Shown here: piece by piece, positions 28,285 through 37,400 of the stretch | How the letters are laid out: each line of letters starts with the position of its first letter | Numbering within the stretch: position 1 is the first letter of the stretch | Assembly: GCA_038030265.1 (NCBI GenBank) | Contig: CM075939.1 | Coordinates: 39,909,253 to 39,973,252, forward strand | Direction: 5' to 3' | DNA length: 64,000 nt | Source of the DNA: Corythucha ciliata | Taxonomy: Eukaryota > Arthropoda > Insecta > Hemiptera > Tingidae | Translations under genes and position numbers: made by a program | Notes under the pieces: model-generated | Seen by the model: the letters and a program-made list of their open reading frames with translations, nothing else | Told to the model about the DNA's origin: nothing | Database searches by the model: none

Positions 28285-28358
28285 GGCTCCTCGGTGGGAT
28301 TTGACCCCGCATCCTCTGGATGACTAGTCCAGCACGCTATCAATTGCGCTACGGTGAC
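28285..28358 (-). tRNA. tRNA-like unit (Arg-like body, loop reads AGT), left
   Basis: The minus strand reads GTCACCGTAGCGCAATTG (A-box region), then CTGGACTAGTCATCCAG (5-bp anticodon stem, perfect; 7-nt loop reading AGT at 34-36), then GGGTCAAATCCC (B-box region). The 5' end (GTCACCG) does not pair with the 3' end (GAGGAGC), so there is no proper acceptor stem. Probably a tRNA-derived SINE head or tRNA pseudogene rather than a working tRNA. Confidence 0.45.
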
Positions 28359-28453
28359 CTTTGTCATATGGAGAAACGCCTAGAGTTTCGATAAACAATG
28401 GCCCTGGATGGGGCTCGGCTTAGCTGATACCTCGTAGTACGACTGCCAAAGGC

Positions 28454-28527
28454 GTCACCGTGGCGCAATTGGCAGCGTGCTGGACTAGTAGTCTAGAGGT
28501 TGCGGGTTCAAATCCCGCCGAGGAGCC
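28454..28527 (+). tRNA. tRNA-like unit (Arg-like body, loop reads AGT), right
   Basis: GTCACCGTGGCGCAATTGG, then CTGGACTAGTAGTCTAG, then GGGTTCAAATCCCGCC. The A box (TGGCGCAATTGG) and B box (GGTTCAAATCC) are good. The acceptor stem does not pair, as in the left copy. Body resembles tRNA-Arg; the predicted anticodon loop reads AGT. Most likely a polymerase III promoter-bearing SINE head. Confidence 0.45.
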
Positions 28528-28619
28528 CATTTTTTCTCGAAACTCGAATCCCTTCCATGGTCTTCCGGAAGATATCACTTTCATTTAATTTATTTAATCA
28601 TGTTTGTTGTTGTTGTTGA

Positions 28620-29100
28620 AAGACAGTTGGGGGGGGGGTAAACTGTTTGTTTTGGGGGGGGGATATTGCAAGAATTGGGGGGGTCAAATAACTAGTTTTA
28701 GGGGTAATATCGCCAATTTGCCAGTTTTGAAGTTAAATACGCCAGTTTCCGGGGTTACATATATAGTTTTGGTGCTTAAATTGCCACTTTTTAGTGTTGA
28801 ATTGCCAATTTTTAAGGTAGAAGAGAGAACGTTGTTTACCTGAGTTTTCACCAAAAAATGTTTTTTGCAAATGGTTTGGGGTGAAATTGACAGTTTTTGG
28901 GGCTAAATTTTCTGTTTTTGAGGCTAAATTGCCATTTTTTGGGGCTTAATTGCCAATATTTAGAGTTGAATAGCTAAATAGCCGGTTTTCGACCAAAAAA
29001 TTGGGATTTCGGTTTAAACTTCCTATTTCAATGGTGGAAATGATTGTTAAGTTTGCGTGAAAATTGTGATTGGACGACTAAATTTTTCAACAGTGTTCAA
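28620..29100 (+). repeat. S3 array
   Basis: Units such as TTAAATTGCCAGTTTTTGGG of about 21-25 bp with G9 and G7 runs between. Similar to 31230-33180. Confidence 0.65.
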
Positions 29101-29119
29101 AAGTGTTTAGTTGCTATAG

Positions 29120-31215
29120 CAGTGCCGGCCTTGAACAATTGTCGCCCTCGGGCGAATCTTTCACCAGCGCCGCTATAAAGTCAGCGTTCAGAGTTCAGAA
29201 TAAGCCGCGATTTGGCGTTTTCCCCATTTTAACCGCGAATTAGCGTTTTTTCTACACTTGAACGCTTCTTCTCAATTTCATCGGTGAATTAGCTATTTTT
29301 CTCCATTTAGCCGCGAATAAAGCAATTTTACACACGAGTTAGCGACTTTTCTCAATTTTTGCCGTAAATTATAGCGCTTTTTCGTAATTGTCCACGAAGT
29401 TACCTCCGGAAACCGCGGCTTGACATTTTCTTAATTTTCTGTGAATGAGCAAATTTTATCAATTAACCCCTCCCCTCCCATCGAACCATTTTTCTTAATT
29501 CTAGCCGCTAATTAGAGTTGTTCCCCAATTTTCGCCGCAAGTTACCTAACGCTTTTTCTGAATTTGGCCGAGGATTAGCACTTTTTTTTTCATATTCTGT
29601 CCCGAAGTTACTCTCAGAAGCCGCGAATTGACGTTTTTCTCAATTTAAATAGTGACTTTAGCTTGTTCTCCTCACTTCAGCTCTAGTTCTCAATTTTATC
29701 GGCGAATTAGCGATTTTTCCCCATTTTAGCCGCGAATTAGCAATTTTTTCTCATAATAGCTGCAAATTAGCGATTTTTTTTCTTAAAATTTTTGCAGTGA
29801 ATTCTAATTTTTCTTGATTTCAGCCGTGGATTATCACTTTTTCTTAATTTGAGCTGCGCATTAGCAGTTTTTTTCGCTTTTAGCTATGAATTAGCGCTTT
29901 TTCTCAGTTTGAGCCACGAAATTTCCTTCTTTCTATTAGCGCTCTTTCTACACGTTATCCGCGGAAGCTTCAAGAAACTTTGTCCGCGAAGTATTTTTTT
30001 TTCTTTTAGCCGTAATTTAGCGCTTTTTCTCACTTATTCTGTCCGGGAATCAGTTGTGTACCGAGGTAGGAGCCACGGGGGCAGGCCCTCTGCCAGAGGG
30101 TGTCACCGAAAAGCTTAAATATAGAAAAATGAGGATTTTTAGGTTTTATGTTCATGAAAGTATAGGTACCTATACGTGAAAACGAGTTTTGATATGCGGT
30201 GGGGCAGCGATATTGGCTCCTTTTCGACGATTCTCTGTCCATCTGACCCAGGTCGGATTGAGTAAAACTGAATATTCGATTTAGCCCACAAAAGCGCTAT
30301 TCTGAAGGCTCAAATTGAGAGAAATCGCGCCTTCTGGGGGTAACTTCGAGGCTAAAATAGAAAAAATACCCTGGTCCCGTTCGGTTTTTTTTTTTTTTTT
30401 TTTAGGTTCTTAAGCGGATAAAGATGAGATGTTGGGCTAATGAGCTGTTCTTGGGGCAAGTTCGCAGCAAAAATTTTGGAAAAAGCGCTAATGTTCGAGG
30501 CTAGAACTGTGAAAAAGCGTTTTTTCGCGGCGTTCGGACTTTCAGACCAAAATTGAGAAAAATTAGCTGATTCACGGAGCAAAGATACGCCACGTGACGA
30601 TTAAAATGAAAAAAAAAAAACCGCTAACTTGCCGGGCTTTGGTGAAATTGATACTTGCCCCGGTTTTTGCAGGCGCAAAAAGGCGAAAAACACAACAAAA
30701 AAGGCTAAAAAGCCGCTAGTTTAAGGCTATGAAAGAGTGGGAAAAAACCGTGCCTAAAATTTAAAAAAAAATTCGGGGCTAAAATTGAGAAAATGGCAAA
30801 ATTGGCATCTGAAATTGCAAAAACTCGCCCATTCGTGGATAATAAAGAGAAAAGCCGCTAATTCGCAGCTAAATTTGCGAAAAACACTAATTTCACGCGA
30901 ATGAAATTTAGAAGATTGGCTAACTAGCAAATAAAATTGGGACAAACGCGGGAAAAAATGAAAAAATCGCTATGAATAATTGCTGAATTGGAAAAAATCG
31001 CTAATGAAATTGACAAAAAGTGATAATTAGCGGCAATATCCTGATTCTCGGACATAACTGAGGGTAGAATTCGTCTTAAGGTCATATCATCTCGTCAGCC
31101 TTTCTCTCCCCCCCCCTCCTCATTTTGCTAGACGCGCCTCTTTGGATCCATCAGGCGACCCCGGGTAATCGCCCTCGCCCGGCTTGATCCCCTCCCCCAC
31201 TTAAGGCTGGCACTG
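29120..31215. mobile_element. hAT-like foldback element carrying inverted S1 arrays (copy 1)
   Basis: Terminal inverted repeats CAGTGCCGGCCTTGA (29120) and TTAAGGCTGGCACTG (ending 31215). Flanks are GTTGCTATAG on the left and GTTGCTAG on the right, which fits an 8-bp target duplication with a 2-bp AT insertion on the left. The interior is an S1 array reversed at ~29200-30060 (TTTTAGCCGCGAATTAGC) and forward at ~30240-31060 (AAAATTGAGAAAAATTAGC), i.e. an inverted pair. No transposase frame seen. It aligns unit for unit at its left side with the element at 61646-63350. Confidence 0.75.
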
Positions 31216-31229
31216 GTTGCTAGTTTTTT

Positions 31230-33180
31230 GGGTTAAATCGCCAGTATTTTGGGATAAATTATCAGTTCTAGGATATAAATTGCCAGTTTTTTGGAGGTAA
31301 ATCGCCATTTTTCGGTTCGGGCTTAAATTGCCAGTTTGTTTGGGCCACATTGTCAGTTTTTATTTGTTAAATTACTATTTTTTCGGGGGGGGGGAGTAAA
31401 CTGCCAGTTTTTTGAATAAGTTGCCGGTTCTAGGACATACAGTGCCATTGGGGGGGGGGGGGAACTTGCCAGTTTTGAGGGTAAAATTGCCGGTTTCAGG
31501 GTTATATCGCCAGTCTTGGGGATATATGTCAGTTGGGGGGGGGGGATTTGGTAGTTTCCGGGGTGAAATTACCAATTTTCGGGGCTCAATTGCCTTTTTT
31601 ATATGAGACTTTATTTACCTAAAAATTCAGAATTGGCGAGTGGCGACTAACTTATTCACCAATGTTCAAAAGCGCCATTGAAAGTTTTTTAGAGATAAAT
31701 TGCCAGTTTTTTGAGGTTAAAATGCCTGTTTTTGTTATAATAACGCCTTTTTTTGGGTTAAATTGCCAGTTTTGGGGTGGAACAATGCTCTTTTTTTTGT
31801 TAAATTGCCAGTTTTTGAACCATGAATCGGAATTTCCGAATGCATTTTAAATTTTTAGGATAGAAATGATCTGAAAAGTCCGATTTGATGATCAACTTTT
31901 TCAACAGTATTCAAAACTGTTGAAATTTTATTTTCTAGGGTAAAATTATGGTTTTTTAGGAACATAGCCAGTTCTTGGGGTTAAATTGCCGGTTTCAGGG
32001 TTACATCGCCAGTCTTTGGGATATATGTCAGTTTGGGGGGGGGGGGATTTGGTAGTTTCCGGGGTGAAATTACCAATTTTCGGGGCTAAATTGCCTTTTT
32101 TATATGAGACTTTGTTTGCCTAAAAATTCAGAATTGGCGAGTGGCGACTAACTTTTTCACCAATGTTCAAAAGCGCCATTGAGAGTTTTTTAGAGATAAA
32201 TTGTCAGTTTTTTGAGGTTAAAATGCCTGTTTTTTGGGGCTAAACTGCCAGTTTTGGGGTGGAACAATGCTCTTTCTTTTGTTAAATTGCCAGTTTTGAA
32301 CCATGAATCGGAATTTCCGAATGCATTTTAAATTTTTAGGGTAGAAATGATCTGAAAAGTCCGATTTGATGATCAACTTTTTCAACAGTATTCAAAACAG
32401 TTGAAATTTTATTTTCTGGGGTAAAATTATGGGTTTTTAGGAACATAGCCAGTTCTTGGGGTTAAATTGCCAGTTTTTTCAGTTAAATTGCAAGTCTATA
32501 GGGATGAAAAGCCAGCTTTTGGGGTTAAATTGTTGGTTGGGGGCGGGGGGTTAAATTGCCAGTTGGGATGGGGACACTGTTCAATGTTGGGGTTAAATAT
32601 CAAAATTTTAAAGTTGAATAGTTAGATTGCGAGTTTTTTTAAAATACCAGGTTTTGGGTTAAATTGCCAGTTTTTATGGTGAAATGGACTGTTTTTGATG
32701 TTACATTGCCAGTTTTTGGAGTTAAGATACCAGTTTTCGAGGCTAAAATGCCACTTTTGGGGGATGAATTGCCAATTTTTTGAGTTGTATAGTTGAATTG
32801 TCAGTTATTAGACAGAAAAAACTGAATTTCGAAATACATATTTCCAGTTTCTAGGTTATATAGAATTGACTGCTTTGCCTCGAAATTTCGATTTCACGAC
32901 TAACTTGACAGTTTCCAACAAAAGTGTTGAATTGCAAGTGTTTAAGGTTAAATCGTCCGTTTCGGCGTTTAATCGAGAGTTTAGGGAGTTGAGTTCCCAG
33001 TTGTTGGTGGAACATTGCTTGGTCTTGAGGTTAAATTGCCAGTTTCTGGGGTTAAATATACAGTTTTAGGGTCATATAGTGTTTTTAGACTTTGATTGTC
33101 ATATTTCTGGGATAAATTGCCAGTTTTAGGGTTAAATTGCTACTTTTGGGGGTTAAATATCCATTTTTAGGGGGTGCAAT
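31230..33180 (+). repeat. S3 array with a 499-bp tandem duplication
   Basis: Tandem ~21-bp units (TTAAATTGCCAGTTTTGGGG) with many G-runs. A block starting CGGTTTCAGGGTTA at 31490 is repeated from 31990 at a spacing of ~499 bp, the second copy running to about 32486, including non-S3 sequence such as GAATTGGCGAGTGGCGACTA. Confidence 0.75.
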
Positions 33181-33187
33181 TGGCAGT

Positions 33188-33213
33188 TGGGTGGGTGGGT
33201 GGGTGGGGGGTTA
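33188..33213 (+). repeat. (GGGT)n tract
   Basis: GGGTGGGTGGGTGGGTGGGG, a textbook G-quadruplex-forming pattern at the edge of the S3 array. Confidence 0.7.
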
Positions 33214-33380
33214 TGAGGAGGGGGCAGTTTCGAGAGATGAATTGACCCTGTCTGTCACTTTCTTCGACTAGTTGGGACTTATGTAGGAAAGTCGAAGTTT
33301 CGAATAGTAATTTTTTATGGATAATTCACCAGGTTTTGAACCGGAAATTCACTGTGGTTAAAGCGAGAGTTTCCTGACTA

Positions 33381-33580
33381 AAGTTCTATCCACACACATC
33401 AGTGCCGTGAACGGGACGTGCCCCGTCCGGCAAAAATAATATTCTCAATGGAAATGTAAGGGTCAAGTCCCTGACACGTGCCGGATATGCGTGAACGAGC
33501 CTCTCAATTCCCATATGAGAATAATATTTTACTTGCGGGACGTGTACCGTTCACGACACTGATGTGTGAGGATCGAACTT
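33381..33580. mobile_element. Hairpin MITE, 200 bp
   Basis: Ends AAGTTCTATCCACACACATC and GATGTGTGAGGATCGAACTT. The arms continue through CAGTGCCGTGAACGGGACGTG (read as two blocks) and ATAATATTCTCA / TGAGAATAATAT, about 60 bp each. It lies directly 3' of the MIC10-like gene. Confidence 0.8.
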
Positions 33581-33626
33581 AAAACGTCAGTTTTAGAAGA
33601 TAAACTGACATTATTCTCGTGGAGTT

Positions 33627-34246
33627 TCAAATCAAATTAATGGGCGCAGCATACGTGGTGGTGAAGGCTTCTTCACTGACAAATTCATTGTATTTCTCAC
33701 TATCGTTTATTTCCTCTTTCGGCGGGGCAACGTCTTTTTGACGTGAACCGAACGGTCTTCTCATAGCCAGGAAAACGCTCTCGGGCGATCCGCCAAGCAC
33801 TTTACGACTACTCAGCCGTGCCCCCACCGACTCTTGTCCAAACTGTTCGATGCATCGGTCGACGGCCATTGCCAATCCAACACCAGTTCCAAAAATGCTG
33901 GGCCAACCTTTTAAAGAAATACGCGGTGAAAAGGGGGGGGGGTCGATTAAAAAAATTATCCGAGATTTAAAACGTTCCACAACTTCTAGCGTTTACCCCT
34001 AAATAAGAGCAGGGAAATGACTGAACCGACAGCGAGTCCAGTTCCTGTGAAAAAAAGAAAAAAAAAGAAGTGTTAATGCCAACTCGTGTGTTGAGGCTAA
34101 TAAAATGTACAACCAGATAGCCTTATTCCTTGATCGAAGCAGTCTCTCCATTTTTTGTCTTCTACTGCTGCTGACTGGCTGCTCTGTTGGTTCATTTCTG
34201 GCTCATCGAATTGAACGTACTCCATCTCGGGGATCAATACTTTCAT
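33627..34246 (-). CDS. MIC10: MIC10-like MICOS complex subunit
   Basis: MIC10 is a small inner-membrane protein whose two hairpin transmembrane helices oligomerise through glycine motifs to bend cristae junctions. Three exons on the minus strand: 34246-34114 (ATG chosen here; Met codons at 34225 and 34195 are alternatives), 34044-33997 and 33907-33627 (TGA/TAA end at 33627). All are GT-AG and in phase; 153 aa assembled. Key parts: KWRDCFDQGIRLS (family KW..C motif), helix 1 GTGLAVGSVISLLLF, helix 2 GWPSIFGTGVGLAMAVDRC. The family is usually about 75-105 aa. This one has an N-terminal acidic extension and a ~75-residue C-terminal tail rich in charged residues, not seen in the homologues I know. 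It starts 217 bp after the stop of the F-box/LRR gene on the same strand. If the tail is real it would probably face the intermembrane space. Confidence 0.82.
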
Positions 34247-34462
34247 GCTGCGGGTTTTTTTTCCACTATCTACGTTTTCAGTCAATTTTGAGAGCTTTCA
34301 CAATTTTGTTTCATTTTAATTTCACTATAAACGAGACATGTGTGACAACTTTTTAAAAATAATTAACGTTAACATTCCTTAAACGATTTGTTCCAGAAGT
34401 TTTGCAACGTTCTGCGCATGATCAATACTGTTTAGTCACCCCAGTAAATGATTCACGCCCCT
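34247..34462 (-). other. Short gap between F-box/LRR and MIC10 genes
   Basis: 216 bp. On the minus strand it contains ATTAAA (34319-34314), a possible polyadenylation signal for the F-box/LRR gene, and must also hold the MIC10 leader or promoter. The two genes may be co-transcribed or overlap in their UTRs. Confidence 0.4.
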
Positions 34463-37400
34463 TCAATTAAATATGAGTTCCCGATAATTTTGAAGTAAAT
34501 AATAGACTGAAGTCCGACAGGACGTACTCGTTCGAACCACCGTCATTCTATCGGCTCTTTCGAAATTGGCTTTAACGATTTCGTAGTACCTTCCATCACT
34601 AGTATTGGTGAAAAGGGGTGACCGGGGGGGGGGGGGTTTGAAAATGAAGTTGATGTCGCAAAGTTAATTAGGTTTTAAACAGTTACCTGAGAACTAGACT
34701 TTTTAGTTTCAAGCATTTTACTCGCAGGATATCTATCGCTTTCTGGGATTTATCAGAAAATCGTAGATTTTCGGGATCCCAACGCAATTCCAGTCGTTCG
34801 AGTTTTGTACAATTATTGGCAATTCCATCCATCAGTTGGTCCACGTGGATATTGACTCCAAGTCGTTCAGATGTGCCCATGACGAGAATTCTAGACAAAA
34901 AAAAAGGCTAGAGTGAGTGACGATCTTCAGCTTTCTTTTGTCCTATTTTTTCTTGTGCTACTTGGCGTTCGTTAAAATGGGCAGAACGGACATCCATAGC
35001 TGATCGTTTATGTGCGGCATTCCCGACAAGACGAGACCGTGAAGCTGAGGCCCTTGGCGAACGAGAAATTTATGAAGCATGTCGTCCGTTATATTGTCCG
35101 AGGCGTCCAAATCGAGAGCCAATAAACTTCTGGTGTTGCCCTGTTCCATCCAGGCCTTTAAAACCTGGTGGCAACATAAAACGTTTAAGTTTGCATCTCA
35201 CCCCTTCCCCCCCCATTTTTAAATGCCACACTTAGGCAATTTACCGAGTCATTAAACCCGTTGATTTGACCGGCTCTTAAAAATCTTAAATTCTGGAGTC
35301 GAGTGAGCATATCGATGAGACACTCGGTCGACAAATCGGTTCCAGTGATGTCCAATTCTTGAACGGAACATTTGTCCCATTCAACGGTCATAACGTGCTC
35401 ACTTTGCAAACCTTTCAATTTAAAACCACTGCGATCAATTTAAACGTTTTTTGTTTTTTTAGCGGAATTTATTGAGAGTTTCCATCAGCCTGAACTTACT
35501 AGTTTGATTCATCAGAAGTGTCGTCAGTCGCCGACTTCTTTGAAACAAAGTCTTCATGGTCGACCCGGTGACTTTATTGCAAAAATTAACAGCCAAGCAT
35601 TCCAGCTGTGAAATTAAGGCAATTTTTTAAATATTTCACTCCCACTCCGCCTCTTCTTCGTGACTAACAAAAAGGTCTACCTGAATACAATTTGAACTGA
35701 AAGCGTCTATGTGACTGTCGTCAATGAAGTTGATGCCGAACAGGTTGATGACTCTGAGGTTGGGGGTGGCGGATTTTAATTTATGGACGTTTATGACTTC
35801 GTATATCTCTTCTTCTTCCTCTTCAACCTTTTCGTAGGTACCTTGAAATGAGCGACAGCCAATTGAGTTTACATCATGCTGTTTTAATGCTCTAAAAATA
35901 AAACTCTTCGGCCAAAAATTGGTTGTTTTTCCAAATTTTTATTGACCAAATCATAAAAATTGCCTATAATCGCCCTAGAGAACGGTCAAACATTGGCGCC
36001 GGAAATATTTTGAGCCGTAAGAATTAATGCACGAATTGGAGTGACAGTCCTGCAAAGCGACGACCTGTAGCGCGAGGGCTAAAAGTAATGGGCGGGGGGC
36101 GGGGTCATTAGCTGATCCACGCTCAAAACAGTAATGGACACCCTGATTCTCGGTTAAAATTGAGCAAAAATCGCTAATTCATCGCTTGATATGAATACAC
36201 CGATATGTAATTTGCTGCTAAAACGGGGAAAAATTGCTCGTTCTTTTTTTTTTTCAACATGAATTTGCAATTTTTTCACATTTTATCAGCGAATTAGTGA
36301 TATTTTTCAATGTTAGCAGTATAAATTGGCAGTTTGCTGCTAAAATTGCGAAAAATTGATAATTCGCTGCTAGAAAAAAGCGCTAACTCGCATGGCTAAG
36401 TGTGATAAAATCGCTTATTCGTGGCCAAAATTAAGATGTGGTAATTCACGGCTAAAAATGAGAAAAAATGCTCATATTTAAAGCTGGAATGCCAATTCGT
36501 GAATTTTGAAGGCAGTTTCAAGGATTGAGAAGAATCGCTAATTCAAGGATAAAAAGGAGAAATGTGTTAATAAATTGCTACACATGTGAATACATCGCCA
36601 ATTCGCTGGTAGAGTGTAGAAAAAACGCGCTAATTCACTGCGAGTGAATTAAACATAACACTGCGAAAAAATGCTGATTCGCGGCAAAAATTGAGAAAAA
36701 GCGGTAATTTGCGGGGCATACTAATTTACTGACGCACACATAAATCAAACCGGCCCCCTAAAAATGAGAAAATTCGATAACCCGCAGCCAAAAATGAGAA
36801 AATTCACGGTTTCAAACGGCCACTTCGTTGCTGAGATAAAGTGCTAAACCATGGCTGAAGCAAAATAAATTGCTAATTTGTGGCTAAAATAGAGAAAAAA
36901 TATTGTCGACTAAAAATTTGTGAAAAGCGCTAATTGAGAAAAAGCGCTCATTTACTGCTAAAGTTAGGAAAACCTAATCGCGGATAAAAATTATTAAAAT
37001 AGCTATATCGCGTCTAATTATTGGCTAAAAGAGCGGGGGCGTAGCCAGCCTTTGAGGGGGGGGGGGCAGTTTCATGTGAGAACAAGTCAGGTGCATCCCA
37101 ATGCTATTGCTAACTTGTATTGGGGGATGCTAGTCCCCAAAAAGATAACTCGGTAGCTCATCAATTATGTATTTAGGTAAATCGACGCGAGAAATCGTCA
37201 ATTGGACCCCAGAAACTGAATTATCACAGTTCAGGGGTTGTGAACCTTCGAAACCTAACATCTCTGCTGTAAAACAGTCTTTTTTGCATTCTAATTTGGA
37301 GTTTCCGTCGAGTAACTGCCATTTTTTCTCCCAGAAAGTGATATTTTTGGAATTGAACTTTGAATTTTCGTCTCCTGGGATGGTAACTGGGGTAGTTTAG

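Larger units (their letters stand above)
28201..28598. repeat. Palindrome carrying two diverging tRNA-like units
   Basis: Outer arms TTAAATAAATTAAATGAAAG (left) and CTTTCATTTAATTTATTTAA (right), followed inward by AGTGATATCTT / AAGATATCACT. Each arm contains a 74-bp tRNA-like unit; the two point away from each other across an ~95-bp centre. Confidence 0.85.

Noticed and set aside
28285..28527. Two functional tRNA genes
   Set aside because: Neither unit can pair its acceptor ends and both share the same defect inside a palindrome; a tRNA-derived element is more likely.
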